Origin: Prochilodus magdalenae
Taxonomy: Eukaryota; Chordata; Actinopteri; Characiformes; Prochilodontidae
Reading direction: 5' to 3'
DNA: 64,000 bases
NCBI GenBank assembly: GCA_024036415.1
Contig: JAMWET010006806.1
Span: 83,501 to 147,500 of the forward strand
Both the position numbers and the translations under genes were made by a program. The notes under the pieces were generated by a model. The model was not told where the DNA came from. It saw only the letters and a program-made list of their open reading frames with translations, and ran no database searches. This document shows positions 1 through 12,347 of this stretch, piece after piece (position 1 is the first letter of the stretch; each line of letters begins with the position of its first letter).

Positions 1-311
1 CATAGCTACACACATGAATGACATTTCTCCGGACCGTCTGAATGTTGATGGTCCACTTCATTTGTACTCTCCATCGTTTACAGAGCGGGGGGCCGCCACA
101 TAGACCCCTTTTTGTGTATAACACATAGGCGCATGCCAGAATATGAGCTGCAGCCTGCAGTACGAAGTAAACAATGATCTGGTGGACGACAACGAGACCA
201 GTGTAGCCGTGTAGGTCAGATCCTGGCCGGCTCTGCTCTTGCTCAGGGATGCTTCTTCTGTAGTCCAGGCGCTGTCAGGCAGTCCAGCGAAGGGAACGTC
301 CCGGTGTGTTT

Positions 312-395
312 CACAGAGAGAGAGAGAGAGAGGGGGAGAGAGAGAGAAGGAGAGAGGGAGAGAGAGAAGGAGAGAGAGAGAGAGAGGGAGAGAAG
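312..395 (+). repeat. (GA)n-rich simple repeat
   Basis: Imperfect GAGAGA tract with interspersed AAGG and GGGG, within efemp1 intron sequence. Positions 1-311 before it and 396-655 after it hold nothing I recognise. Confidence 0.85.
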
Positions 396-655
396 ACGTT
401 TCACTTTTTCCACAAACACTGGCGGCGCTTGCTCACGCTAGCTCTTGTGGTGGCCGAGCAGGAGGTCAGCCCGAGTTTGGGAGGTTTTGGGGAGGTGGGA
501 GCGGAACGGGGACCAAGTGGGGCTCCGAAATTTTGTTTACTCAGACTTAAGGCTCCAGGTGGGGCTGGTGGCCAGAATGACTTCACCCTCGCTGTGTTTG
601 TGCGTGTGAGTGTTCCTGTCCTGCTGTGTTTGTGAGGACCACAAATACAGGGCAC

Positions 656-2675
656 CGGATACTGAGGTCAGGGTAGGTTTAGGTTTGGATACTGAGGTGA
701 GGGTTAGGTTTAGGTTTGGATACTGAGGTGAGGGTTAGGTTTAGGTTTGGATACTGAGGTGAGGGTTAGGTTTAGGTTTGGATACTGAGGTGAGGGTCAG
801 GTTTAGGTTTGGATACTGAGGTGAGGGTCAGGGTTAGGTTTGGATACTGAGGTGAGGGTTAGGTTTAGGTTTGGATACTGAGGTGAGGGTTGGGTTTAGG
901 TTTGGATACTGAGGTGAGGGTTAGGTTTAGGTTTGGATACTGAGGTCAGGGTTAGGGTTAGGTTTGGATACTGAGGTCAGGGTAGGTTTAGGTTTGGATA
1001 CTGAGGTGAGGGTCAGGTTTAGGTTTGGATACTGAGGTTAGGGTTAGGTTTGGATACTGAGGTGAGGGGTAGGTTTAGGAGGTCAGGGTCAGGTTAGGGG
1101 TTTTGGATACTGAGGTTTAGGTTTAGGTTTGGATATGGAGTTGGGGTCAGGGTCAGGTTTAGGCTTGGATACCGAGGTTTAGGTTAGAGTTAGGTTTGGA
1201 TACTGAGGTTAGGGTTAGGTTTAGGTTTGGATACTGAGGTGAGGGTCAAGGTTAGGCTTAGGTTTGGATACTGAGGTGAGGGTTAGGTTTAGGTTTTGAT
1301 ACTGAGGTTAGGGTCAGGTTTAGGTTTGGATACTGAGGTGAGGGTTTGGTTTAGGTTTGGATACTGAGGGGGGTTAGGTTTGGATTAGGTTAGGTTTGGA
1401 TACTGAGGTCAGGGGTCAGGTTTAGGTTTGGATACCTGAGGTCAAGGGTCAGGTTTAGGTCAGGGTCAGGTTTAGGTTTGGATACTGAGGTTAGGGTCAG
1501 GTTTAGGTTTGGATACCGAGGTCAGGGTTAGGTTTAGGTTTGGATACCGAGGTCAGGGTCAGGTTTAGGTTTGGATACCGAGGTCAGGGTCAGGTTTAGG
1601 TTTGGATACCGAGGTCAGGGTTAGGTTTAGGTTTGGATACTGAGGTCAGGGTTAGGTTTAGGTTTGGATACTGAGGTCAGGGTTAGGTTTAGGTTTGGAT
1701 ACTGAGGTCAGGGTTAGGTTTAGGTTTGGATACTGAGGTCAGGGTTTGGTTTAGGTTTGGATACTGAGGTCAGGGTCAGGTTTAGGTTTGGATACTGAGG
1801 TTAGGGCCAGGGTTAGGGTTAGGTTTGGATACCGAGGTTAGGGTCAGGTTTAGGTTTGGATACTGAGGTTAGGGTCAGGTTTAGGTTTGGATACTGAGGT
1901 CAGGGTTAGGTTTAGGTTTGGATACTGAGGTCAGGGTCAGGTTTAGGTTTGGATACCGAGGTCAGGGTTAGGTTTAGGTTTGGATACCGAGGTCAGGGTT
2001 AGGTTTAGGTTTGGATACCGAGGTCAGGGTTAGGTTTAGGTTTGGATACCGAGGTCAGGGTCAGGTTTAGGTTTGGATACCGAGGTCAGGGTCAGGTTTT
2101 ATGTTTTGGATACTTGAGGTCAGGGCCAGGTTCAGGGTTAGGTTTGGATACCGAGGAGGGTAGGTTTAGGGATACTGAGGTCAGGGTAGGTTTTAGGTTT
2201 TGGATACTGAGGTCAGGGTTAGGTTTAGGTTTGGATACTGAGGTCAGGGTCAGGTTTAGGTTTTGGATACCGAGGTCATAGGTTTAGGTTTTGGTTTGGA
2301 TAGGCGAGTCAGGGTCAGGTTTAGGTTTGGATACCGAGGTCAGGGTTAGGTTTAGGTTTGGATACTGAGGTTAGGGTCAGGTTTAGGTTTGGATACTGAG
2401 GTTAGGGTCAGGTTTAGGTTTGGAAACTGAGGTGAGGGTCAGGGCTAGGTTTAGGTTTGGATACTGAGGTTAGGGTCAGGTTTAGGTTTGGATACTAAGG
2501 TGAGGGTTAGGGTTAGGTTTGGATACGGAGGTTAGCATCAGGTTTAGGTTTGGATATCGAGGTCAGGGTCAGGTTTAGGTTTGGATACCAAGGTCAAGGT
2601 TAGGTTTAGGTTTGGATACCGAGGTCAGGGTTAGGTTTAGGTTTGGATATCGAGGTCAGGGTTAGGTTTAGGTTG
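656..2675 (+). repeat. 31-bp G/T-rich minisatellite, about 65 units
   Basis: The tandem unit is about 31 bp with core GGATACTGAGGT followed by CAGGGTTAGGTTTAGGTTT. Units vary by C/T and G/T changes and small indels (for example around 1080-1150 and 2100-2300), which indicates an old, diverged array. The GGGTTAGG element recalls the telomere hexamer, but the 31-bp period and the TACTGAGG core show it is a minisatellite and not telomeric. It lies in an efemp1 intron. Confidence 0.95.
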
Positions 2676-3826
2676 TTTAAGGTCCAGCAACTGAACGTCC
2701 TCTGAAACCTCTTCAGCTGTTTCTCGGTTACACAGTCTTGTTTCAGTTGTACAGCTAATAGGCCCATTTGTTGTCTATTTGGTGTAGGGTGGGTAGCAGG
2801 GGGACCACCCACAGCTTCTCGAGCACGCCTGCTGAGGAGATCAATCATGTTTAGCACTGTGAAAGTCCCTCTGTGGGAGAGCCTTGTGCGGTTCAAAGCA
2901 GCCATCATCATAAAAGTCAGTCGGAGAGGCTCTATTAGGAGAGCACATGTTTGTTTAAGAACCTCGCTCCATCTTTCAGAGCACGCTTCGCCGCTAGCCT
3001 CCACCGCGGCTAGCGTTCGCCTGAATAACGTGAAGGCTGTGTTGGCATTCCCTCGACCTGCAGCCTGTATTTAAGGGTAATCCTAGAACGTGGCTGCCTA
3101 ATGCTTGTGTACAAGGGCTGCTCATCATGGGTAAATAGCTTCCCCACATATAACAGTGCGTCTGCGAATCATCCCGGGGGCATGTACAGGCATCAGAACC
3201 ACACGGGAAGAGGGTAGAGACCGGCAGGCCCCTATCCTCAGTGCTGCTGAACAGAACACCAGCCAGTTTGTACACGGTCGCTTGACAGATTCGAGTGATT
3301 AGCATTCTCCTCCAAGCGTGTTGAAGCTCTCAGCAATGTTTCATGGCTGGTAGTTGCAATGGAGCAGCGAAATGCTTCGTGTGCACTGGAGGATGCGCTT
3401 GACCTTCGTACTTCCAGCCCGGTGGTGTTGATGTAAACTAAGGGAGCAGCCGAAAAAACGAAGTGAGGGGACCCATTACTGGCCCCTGGATTGTAGGGCA
3501 GTTATAAAAGCGTCCTGTGGGTCCATGTTCAGTATATTCCTCTTGTAGTTCACTGACCAAGCTACGAGATTTTGTTGAAAGTGGGAGGTTATCAGGCTAG
3601 CAGCGGTCATGGATACTGTTGCCGTAGATTTACAGCTAGTTAGATGGCTAAGCGAGGCTAGACTAGCTAAAGATAGCGGCTGCAGAGCAAGCGTAAGCAG
3701 GATGTAAAAAAATAGACACAAGCTAATGCTAATGTTGGGACAAATGTCCATGATGGTTCTAATAGTAATGCAAAGGACAATGCTAATGCTAAAGCTAATG
3801 GCAGAAAAGACACCAAATTGAATAAC
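2676..3826. other. intronic sequence without recognised features
   Basis: Unique-looking efemp1 intron sequence. Open frames on both strands have no family resemblance, and no exon of the expected EGF type is visible. Confidence 0.5.
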
Positions 3827-4023
3827 GGCTTACACACACACACACGCACACACACTATACACTACACACACACACACACTATACACACACTATACACACA
3901 CACTATACACACACACTATACACACACACACACACACTATACACACACACTATACACACACACACAATACACACAGACACACACACACACACACTATACA
4001 CACACACACACTATACACATACA

Positions 4024-4059
<36 letters not shown>

Positions 4060-4100
4060 TACACACACACACACACATACAGTATACACATATACACACA

Positions 4101-4143
<43 letters not shown>

Positions 4144-4239
4144 TACACACACACACACACACACACACTATACACACACGCACACACACTCACACACACA
4201 CATGCACGCACAAACACACATAGACACACACAGCCACCT

Positions 4240-4273
<34 letters not shown>

Positions 4274-4975
4274 CCACCTCCACACACACACATTCACTCA
4301 CACACATACACACACAGTCACCTACACACACACATTCACTCAGACACACACACACACAGACACACACAGACACCTCCACACACACACACATATACAGCCA
4401 CTTCCACACAGCCACCTCCACACATTCACACTCATACACACACACAGACACACACAGCCACCTCCACACACACACATTCTCTTACACCCACACACACACA
4501 CATTCTCTCTCTCTCTCTCTCTCTCGCTCTCTTTTTCTCACACACAGACACACAGCCACCTCCACACACACACACACACAACCGCCTCTACCCATCCACA
4601 CACACACAGAGGCACACACACACACACATTCATACATACAAACACACACACACATACAGCCACTTCCACACACAGCCACCTCCACCCATTCTCACACAAA
4701 CACACACACACACACATAGACACACACAGCCACCTCCACACACACAAATTCACACACACTCACACCCGCACACAAACACACACACACACTTTCGCAACCT
4801 CCTCTACCCATCCACACACACACAGAGGCACACACACAAACACATTCATACATACATACAAACACACACACACACACACACACATAAAGCCACTTCCACA
4901 CACAGCCACCTCCACCCATTCTCACACAAACACTCACACCCGCACACAAACACACACACACACTTTCGCAACCTC
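3827..4975 (+). repeat. (CA)n-rich compound microsatellite with minisatellite structure
   Basis: Over 1.1 kb of CACACA interrupted by CTATA, CAGCCACCTCC and CATTCA blocks, with a (CT)n/(TCTC) insert at 4503-4535. A block ending in ACTTTCGCAACCTCCTC occurs twice (near 4790 and 4965), showing longer-period duplication. It produces Thr-His frames on the + strand and Cys-Val frames on the - strand, which are artefacts. Confidence 0.95.
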
Positions 4976-5925
4976 CTCGGTTATCACACACTCATGGCAT
5001 CACCAGGGAGAGATATGATCATACTTATCAAACCTAGTACCACACCCCTCTGGAGGCTGGAACACAGCTAGACTCTGATCTGCCACTTTCTCCTAGCACC
5101 CCTCATTACTGAAGGCTGCCCTGAGGGTGAGGCATGCACCAAGGTTCTGCTGAGCATGCTCACCTCATCCGTGCAGTGTAGTTCACTCGGTGTTTCAAGT
5201 TCATTCAGTTCGGGTCTGTGAACAAGTAGCTGCACTTCATTCTCCTCGGGTTAATCCCGGTAGTGCTTCTGATTTAACCTATTTAAATATCCTACCTGGA
5301 GTTTTATGGGCGGAGCTTCTGATAAATATGCGCTACAGTAGAAAGCTTCCTTTCTGCGTCCTCTAGTTGGTGCTATAGCGCCCCCTAATTCAAGCTGCTA
5401 CAGTGTGAGAGTCTCTCGCTACAGCCTGTGTGTGGTGTGTCTATGCTGGGCTACTGTAGAAGCATGGCGGTGGTAGTTTCTGCTGGGAGACGAGCCGCTC
5501 CTATGTCCTAATATCACATGACGTTTGGTACGGTGGTGTATATTCACATTTCATGGCATGTGTTTTAAGTTCTAGCCCAAACATGGAAGCTTGCAGTGCC
5601 TTGCCTTTCAGGTAGCATGATGGGAGGAGCCTGTTAACTCCTTGCACATTAACCCCTAGGAGTCTGTGCTACTACGCTGATGTAGTTGTTGATCCAGTGT
5701 TGGGTTTGCGTCCAATTCTGCACTGGAGTGACAACGCCACAGTGGCTAACAAGTAAGGGAAGCTAGTCGCTAGTTTGGATACACCGTTATCCCTGGAAAC
5801 GACGAAAGTGCAGGCGGAATTGAGACTGCTGGTACTGTGTGTTGTCTCTATGCTAATGGGAAAAGGCTTCATGGGTCGTATCCTGTTGCACCGCCCTTGA
5901 CCTCCCTGTTTCTGTGCGTTTGTAG
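4976..5925. other. intronic sequence before the first EGF exon
   Basis: Non-array efemp1 intron sequence. Nothing is recognised except the polypyrimidine/acceptor region immediately before 5926. Confidence 0.5.
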
Positions 5926-6048
5926 ATATAGATGAGTGCACTACAGGAAGGCACACGTGCAGGGCGGATCAAATCTGCTATAACACCCGGGGCTCCTTTC
6001 TTTGCCAGTGTCAGCCGGGCTACCATTCGAACGGTGACCAGTGTGTAG
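5926..6048 (+). CDS. efemp1: efemp1 (fibulin-3) exon, calcium-binding EGF module
   Basis: First recognisable coding exon of the gene in this window. An acceptor TAG ends at 5925 and the donor G|GTGAGT begins at 6049. The exon is 123 bp and phase 1 at both ends; the leading G of the first Asp codon comes from an exon upstream of the window. It reads D-I-D-E-C at the start, which is the calcium-binding signature. It continues with [14 protein letters not shown], containing the C-x-N-x-x-G-x-F pattern of cbEGF modules (Asn in the beta-hydroxylation position), and ends in C-V. In human fibulin-3 the matching module begins near residue 173 and carries a similar CRADQVCIN stretch, which favours efemp1 over efemp2. 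The protein is secreted and acts in the extracellular matrix. About 170 N-terminal residues, including the signal peptide and the atypical first EGF module, are not in the window. Confidence 0.93.
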
Positions 6049-6569
6049 GTGAGTTACGTGCTAGCTCCGCTTAGCTTGTAGCCTAACAAACCAGAAACTC
6101 ATCACCAGAAAACCACATACTTTAACAGGAAGGGGCCAGCTGTTGTAGCCAGTTGTTGTGTGATTACTGCATAATGATTGTAAATTCCACAGAACATGCC
6201 CTGTCTAGGGATGCACCATGATACTGGAAGCAAAACGAATATTCCCAGGCAGGTGTTTTAGATCTGACTGATATTTCAAAATGGAATTTGCTAATGTAGG
6301 TATTGTAGCCGTTATGTTTTGGTAGCTACTGTGCTAAAGCATCTGGATCTTAGACATTGTCCTGCAGCTGTAACCCTGCAGACATAAGTGTTAGCTCTCT
6401 TCTGTAATACTGAGCCTCTCAGCTCGACAGTGTGATAGGACCTGGTCCTGGTACCGAAAAGAACAAATCCCAAGACTTCCTTTCATTTCGCCTGGAAGGG
6501 TAGCATGGTTCCACTTCAGTAAGGGTGCACAAACTTTGTTACGAAGCTTTGTAATCCAGCATCTGGACT

Positions 6570-7845
6570 TGTCAACCAATCAGAAGCTTTGTTGTGACTT
6601 AGCAATCAACCAAACCCTTTGTTCTGCCTTGTCAAACTGTCAGACACAGTGTTCCTGACTCGTTGACCAATCCAAGTCTGTGCTCTGGATTTGTCGACCA
6701 ATGAGAGGCTGCGTTCTGGACATTCAGGCTTTGTTGTGACTTGTCGACCTTTGCTCCGTCTTGTCCAACATTTAGAGACTGTTTTCCTAACTCGTTGACC
6801 AATCTAAGAATGTGCTTCTGACATGCTGACCAATCCGAGGCTTTGTTCTGACTTGTAGACCAATCAGGCTTTGTTCCTGACATGCTGACGAATCCAAGGC
6901 TGTTTTTATGGCTTGTTGACCAATCAGAAGGTTTGTTCCTAACATGTAGACCAGTCAGAGGGGGTGTTTCTGACTTGTGGACCAACCAGAGGGCATGTTT
7001 CTGACTTGTGGACTAATCGGAGGCTGTGTACCCGACTTGTTGACCAATCAGAAGCTGTGTCCCCTACTGGTGGACTAATCAGAGGCTGTGTCCCTGATTT
7101 GTTGACCAATCACAGGCTGTGTTCCTAACATGTAGACCAGTCAGAGGGGGTGTTTCTGACTTGTGGACCAATCAGAGACTGTGTCCCTGACTTGTTGACC
7201 AATCAGAGGCTGTGTCCCTGACTTGTTGACCAATCAGAGGCTGTGTCCCTGATTTGTTGACCAATCAGAGGCTGTGTCCCTGACTTGTTGACCAATCAGA
7301 GGCTGTGTCCCTGACTTGTTGACCAATCAGTGGCTGTGTCCCTGATTGCTAACCAATCGGAGGCTGTGTCCCCTACTTGTTGACCAATCAGAAGCTGTGC
7401 CCCCGACTTGTGTACCAATCAGAGGCTATGTCCCTGACTTGTCGACCAATCAGAGGTTGTGTCCCTGACTTGTTGACCAATCAGAGGCTGTGTTCCTAAC
7501 ATGTAGACCAGTCAGAGGGGGTGTTTCTGACTTGTGGACCAACCAGAGGGCATGTTTCTGACTTGTGGACCAATCAGAGACTGTGTCCCTGACTTGTTGA
7601 CCAATCAGAGGTTGTGTGTCTGGATTGTTGACCAATCAGAAGCTGTGTCCCTGACTTGTTGACCAATCAGAGGTTGTGTGTCTGGATTGTTGACCAATCA
7701 GAAGCTGTGTCCCCTACTGGTGGACTAATCAGAGGCTGTGTCCCTGATTTGTTGACCAATCAGAAGCTGTGTCCCCTACTGGTGGACTAATTGGACGCTG
7801 TGTCCCCAACTTGTTGACCAGTCAGAGGCTGTGTTGACAGAACAG
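6570..7845 (+). repeat. 31-bp minisatellite carrying CCAAT boxes, about 40 units
   Basis: The tandem unit is about 31 bp with core TTGACCAATCAGAGGCTGTG followed by TCCCTGACTTG. Units before about 7030 are diverged; those from about 7040 to 7840 are close to consensus. Each good unit contains ACCAATCAG, a full match to the NF-Y/CCAAT-box consensus. It lies in the intron between the EGF exons at 5926 and 8151. Confidence 0.95.
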
Positions 7846-8150
7846 TGCTACTCTTCTGGGCGAGATAAAAGCCAATCTCTAGTGTGCAGTGATCCTGAGA
7901 TACCTGAGATTGTATGTATGGCCTTTGATCTTGAGCCAGAGAGGTTTAACCCTAGCGCCTCCATAAGTGTTAGCACACCGGAAACGTGAAACTCCGTAAA
8001 AGACTACATGCTAATCCCGTATCTGTGCATCCCTAGCTTTATTAGCTAACGGTAAATGAAAGCGTTTTGTGGTGATCACTCTTTTGGACAGTCTTGGCGA
8101 ACCCTGTCAAAAGGTCTTGTTGTTGTTTGTGTATGTAAACCTCCCCACAG

Positions 8151-8270
8151 ATAGAGACGAGTGTCTCCTGTCACACTACTGCATGCACAGATGCGTGAAC
8201 ACGCCCGGTTCGTACTACTGCGAGTGTAACAGCGGCTACCAGCTGGCCAGCAACAACCACAGCTGTGTGG
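8151..8270 (+). CDS. efemp1: efemp1 exon, calcium-binding EGF module
   Basis: A 120-bp, phase 1-1 exon bounded by CCCCACAG (ends 8150) and G|GTGAGT (from 8271). The product starts D-R-D-E-C and contains [20 protein letters not shown], with six cysteines in EGF spacing and the C-V-N-T-P-G-S-Y hydroxylation/calcium consensus. It aligns with the [16 protein letters not shown] module of fibulin-3 as I remember it. The second residue is Arg where other modules have Ile or Val (D-R-D-E rather than D-I-D-E). That position is not a calcium ligand, so binding should persist. The symmetric phase means the module can be skipped or duplicated without a frameshift, as is usual for EGF exons. Confidence 0.93.
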
Positions 8271-9149
8271 GTGAGTGACCGGACCCAGCGGACGCTCCGC
8301 TGTACACAAACAGCGTGCCGGTGAGGGCTCGGCATGTGCCTGCGCGAGTGTGTGAGAAAGCGAGCGAGCCAGAGAGAGCGCGAGAACGGCCGCGAGAGGG
8401 GTATCCTGCTCCAAAGAACCCCAGTGACCCTAAACAGGGACTGGTTTCTCTGCTGGAGGAGCGCAAGCGTTCCCTCGCCCTCAGCTAAACCTCCTGCACC
8501 CTGTTCTAATGGGCTTTGTTTACGCGTTCGGGACATCCGTTAGTAACTCGCGGCCAGGTTTTTTTCTCATCTGCAGCCCATTCAAGTGACCGGAGGAAGA
8601 AAAACAGAGGTGTTAAAATGCGATTGCGCTCGGGCTCGTGCGTAGACGCTATTGTTCCTCGAAGCAGCGCTCATTGTTTCAGGTTCGTACTCATCTCCTG
8701 TGTGCTGGCACGGTGCATAATGCTAATCAACTGGAGAGTCTATGTGTTTAGCAAAGGAGTGGGCCCCTTCTGGGATTAGAGGAGCTCAGTCCTGAACGTT
8801 TAGTCCATTAACAGTTATTATCGTCGTTTTGAGAGAGGTTCGGTTTAGGTAGTGCCAGTGTGAGTGTGGAGTTACGCAGGTGTGTAATTTGCACGGTTAG
8901 TCATGTAACACGGACGCGGTGGAAAGGTGAAGGATGCTGAGCCATAACTGAGGAATAAGCTAGGTCTAGAGAGATCTAGAGAGTTCCAGCACCACAAAGG
9001 CCTCTGGTATTGTAACAAGCTTGATATCATAACAGTAGAAGAACCCGCTTTGGTGCTAGATAGAGCTGTGTACAGCGAGGGGTGGGTGCTATGATATAAA
9101 AATATGATATCATGATACTTTGAGATATTTTCATGAGAAAGTGGCTGAG
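8271..9149. other. intronic sequence without recognised features
   Basis: Efemp1 intron after the 8151 exon. It is moderately GC-rich up to about 8540, then ordinary. No exon or repeat family is recognised. Confidence 0.5.
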
Positions 9150-11560
9150 ATTAGGTTTTCTTTAATACAACAAAGGCCAAGAACTATCTAGAACATTACA
9201 TCTCTGGTAACATATTACCTCAGCTATTAGTGTTAGCTGCTGCTAAAGGGCAACAACTATCTAAAACATTACATCACTGTTAACATATTACCTCAGCTGT
9301 TAGCATTAGCTGCTTCTACAGGGCAAGAACTGCCTAGAACATTACATCTCTGTTAACATATTACCTCAGATGTTAGCGTTAGCTAGTGCTAAAGGGTAAG
9401 AACTACCTAGAACACTACATCTCTGATAACATATTACCTTAGCTGTTAGCATTAGCTGCTTCTAAAGGCCAAGAACTATCAAGAACATTACATCTCTGTT
9501 AACATATTACCTCAGCTGTTAGCGTTAGCTGCTGCTAAAGGGCAACAACTATCTAAAACATTACATCACTGTTGACATATTACCTCAGCTGTTAGCATTA
9601 ACTGCTGCTAAAGGCCGAGAACTATCTAGAACATTACATCTCTGTTAACATATTACCTCAGCTGTTAGCATTAGCTGCTTCTAAAGGGCAGGAACTACCT
9701 AGAACATTACATCACTGTTAACATATTACCTCAGCTGTTAGTGTTAGCTGCAGCTTAAGGCCAATAACTATCAAGAACATTACAGCACTGTTAACATATT
9801 ACCTCAGCTGTTAGCGTTAGCTGCTGCTTAAGGCCAATAACTATCAAGAACATTACATTACTGTTAACATATTACCTCAGCTGTTAGCGTTAGCTGCTGC
9901 TAAAGGGCAAGAACTATCTAGAACATTACATCACTGTTAACATATTACCTCAGCTGTTAGTGTTAGCTGCTGCTAAAAATCAAGAACTACCTAGAACATT
10001 ACATCACTGTTAACATATTACCTCAGCTGTTAGCATTAGCTGCTGCTAAAGGGCAAGAACTACCTAGAACATTACATCCCTGTTAACATATTACCTCAGC
10101 TGTTAGCGTTAGCTGCTGCTAAAGGGCAAGAACTACCTAGAACATTACATCTCTGTTAACATATTACCTCAGCTGTTAGTGTTAGCTGCTGCTAAAGGGC
10201 AAGAACTGCCTAGAACATTACATCACTGTTAACATATTACCTCAGCTGTTAGTGTTAGCTGCTGCTTAAGGCCAATAACTATCAAGAACATTACATCACT
10301 GTTAACATATTACCTCAGCTGTTAGCGTTAGCTGCTGCTTAAGGCCAATAACTATCAAGAACATTACATCACTGTTAACATATTACCTCAGCTGTTAGTG
10401 TTAGCTGCTGCTAAAGGGCAAGAACTATTTAGAACATTTCATCACTGTTAACATATTCCATCACTTGTTAGTGTTAGCTGGTGCTAAATGCCAAGAACTA
10501 TCTAGAACACTACATCAGTGTTAACATATTACCTCAGCTGTTAGCATTACCTGCTGCTAAAGGCCAAGAACTGCCTAGAACATTACATCACTGTTAACAT
10601 ATTACCTCAGCTGTTAGCATTAACTGCTGCTAAAGGCCAAGAACTATCTAGAACATTACATCACTGTTAACATATTACCTCAGCTGTTAGCGTTAGCTGC
10701 TGCTAAAGGGCAAGAACTACCTAGAACATTACATCTCTGTTAACATATTACCTCAGCTGTTAGCATTAACTGCTGCTAAATGCCAAGAACTATCTAGAAC
10801 ATTACATCTCTCTTAACATATTACCTCAGCTGTTAGCATTAACTGCTGCTAAAGGGCAAGAACTGCCTAGAACATTACATCACTGTTAACATATTACCTC
10901 AGCTGTTAGTGTTAGCTGCTGCTTAAGGCCAATAACTATCTAGAACATTACATCTCTGTTAACCTTAGCTGTTAGTGTTAGCTGCTGCTAAAGGGAAAGA
11001 ACTGCCTAGAACATTACATCTCTGTTAACATATTACCTCAGCTGTTAGCGTTAGCTGCTGCTAAAGGGAAAGAACTGCCTAGAACATTACATCTCTGTTA
11101 ACATATTACCTCAGCTGTTAGCGTTAGCTGCTGCTAAAGGGCAAGAACTACCTAGAACATTACATCTCTGTTAACATATTACCTCAGCTGTTAGTGTTAG
11201 CTGCTGCTAAAGGGCAAGAACTGCCTACAACATTACATCACTGTTAACATATTACCTCAGCTGTTAGCGTTAGCTGGTGCTAAAGGGCAAGAACTACCTA
11301 GAACATTACATCACTGTTAACATATTACCTCAGCTGTTAGCATTCACTGCTGCTAAAGGCCAATAACTACCTAGAACATTACATCACTGTTAACATATTA
11401 CCTCAGCTGTTAGCATTAGATGCTGCTAAATGCAGAGAACTATCTAGAAACTTACATTTCTGTTAACGTATTATCTCAGCTGTTAGTGTTAGCTTCTTCT
11501 AAATGCCAAGAACTATCTAGAACATAACATCACTGTATATAACATAAGTTGTCAGAAACT
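9150..11560 (+). repeat. 73-bp minisatellite, about 33 units
   Basis: The tandem unit is about 73 bp: AGAACATTACATCTCTGTTA, then ACATATTACCTCAGCTGTTA, then GCGTTAGCTGCTGCTAAAGG, then GCAAGAACTACCT. Units differ at a few positions. A related but more diverged array lies on the other side of the next coding exon (12530-14100). Confidence 0.95.
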
Positions 11561-12227
11561 CCAGAGAGCCTCACCAACCCCAAACTCAAAATCCAAGATG
11601 GCTGCTCTGCAAATCCAAGCTGCAGTAGTATACTGTTGGTTAGCAGCTAGCCTATTATTAGCGTGTTGGTGTAACGTCAGTAGTAGTAAGGGGTGTAAAG
11701 GAAGCTAGACGCAGGTGTGAGCTGGTTACTTCAAGTCCGTGGCAGCGAAAACCAAACAGGTGAAAATCTAAACTACCGTAATAACAAAAAGCAACAGGAA
11801 ACCAAAACAAAGAGCAAACCAACAGAACAAAGACCAAACTGGAGCTGGACCAGCCAACATAACAGGGGGGGACAAGAAACACCTGGGAACAATGACAGGA
11901 CAGGTCGACAGATCAGACACAGGTGAGGGGAAAGGCAAAGGGGCGGAGCTAAGGAGGAGCAAGCAACCAAAACAAAGCACATGCCACATTCATAAAGCCA
12001 CAGTCGATAATGTAGTCAGTCAGATAAGCAGATCCCAGCTAACGTTACAGTCCAGTCTTCAGCTCATGTCTACTGCTTCTGTCGTATGCTAGCATTAGCA
12101 TCATGGCTCTGTGCATACTATGATGCTAATGCTAGCATACAATAGCTGTTTCTAGCTAAAGTGGGTCTTCATACGTTCTACAGTGTGATCTAAAGTCTAA
12201 AGACTTTTCCTTATGTCCCTTCCCCAG
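11561..12227. other. intron segment with a perfect hairpin
   Basis: Unique-looking intron sequence between the 73-bp array and the EGF exon at 12228. It contains the inverted repeat listed separately at 12084-12140. An A-rich, repeat-like stretch (about 11750-11990) could be a dispersed element, but I cannot name it. Confidence 0.45.
12084..12140. repeat. perfect 21-bp inverted repeat (hairpin)
   Basis: The left arm 12084-12104 (starting GTATGCTAGCATTAGC) and the right arm 12120-12140 (ending GCTAATGCTAGCATAC) are exact reverse complements. They are separated by a 15-base loop. The hairpin ends 87 bp upstream of an efemp1 acceptor site. Confidence 0.9.
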
Positions 12228-12347
12228 ATGTAAACGAGTGTCTGGCCAGTCATCCGTGTGAGCATCAGTGCCACAATCTCATAGGCTCCTTCATCTGCCA
12301 GTGTAACCAGGGCTATGAGCTGGCCCCGGACTCCGTCTCCTGTATAG
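12228..12347 (+). CDS. efemp1: efemp1 exon, calcium-binding EGF module
   Basis: A 120-bp, phase 1-1 exon between TTCCCCAG (ends 12227) and G|GTAGGT (from 12348). It encodes D-V-N-E-C, then [20 protein letters not shown], then a final C-I. The string [13 protein letters not shown] is the part of the gene most diagnostic of fibulin-3. The exon lies between two arrays of the same repeat family (about 9150-11550 and 12530-14100), and a perfect hairpin ends 87 bp upstream of the acceptor. The coding sequence is intact. Confidence 0.94.

Noticed and set aside
656..2675. Interstitial telomere repeats
   Set aside because: GGGTTAGG occurs often but only as part of a 31-bp unit with a TACTGAGG core; there are no runs of pure TTAGGG.
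3818..5071. A 417-codon Thr/His-rich protein
   Set aside because: It is the translation of a CA microsatellite; no start context, splice or family support.
6570..11560. CRISPR-like arrays (regular repeats with spacers)
   Set aside because: Units are contiguous without unique spacers, and the genome is a vertebrate.
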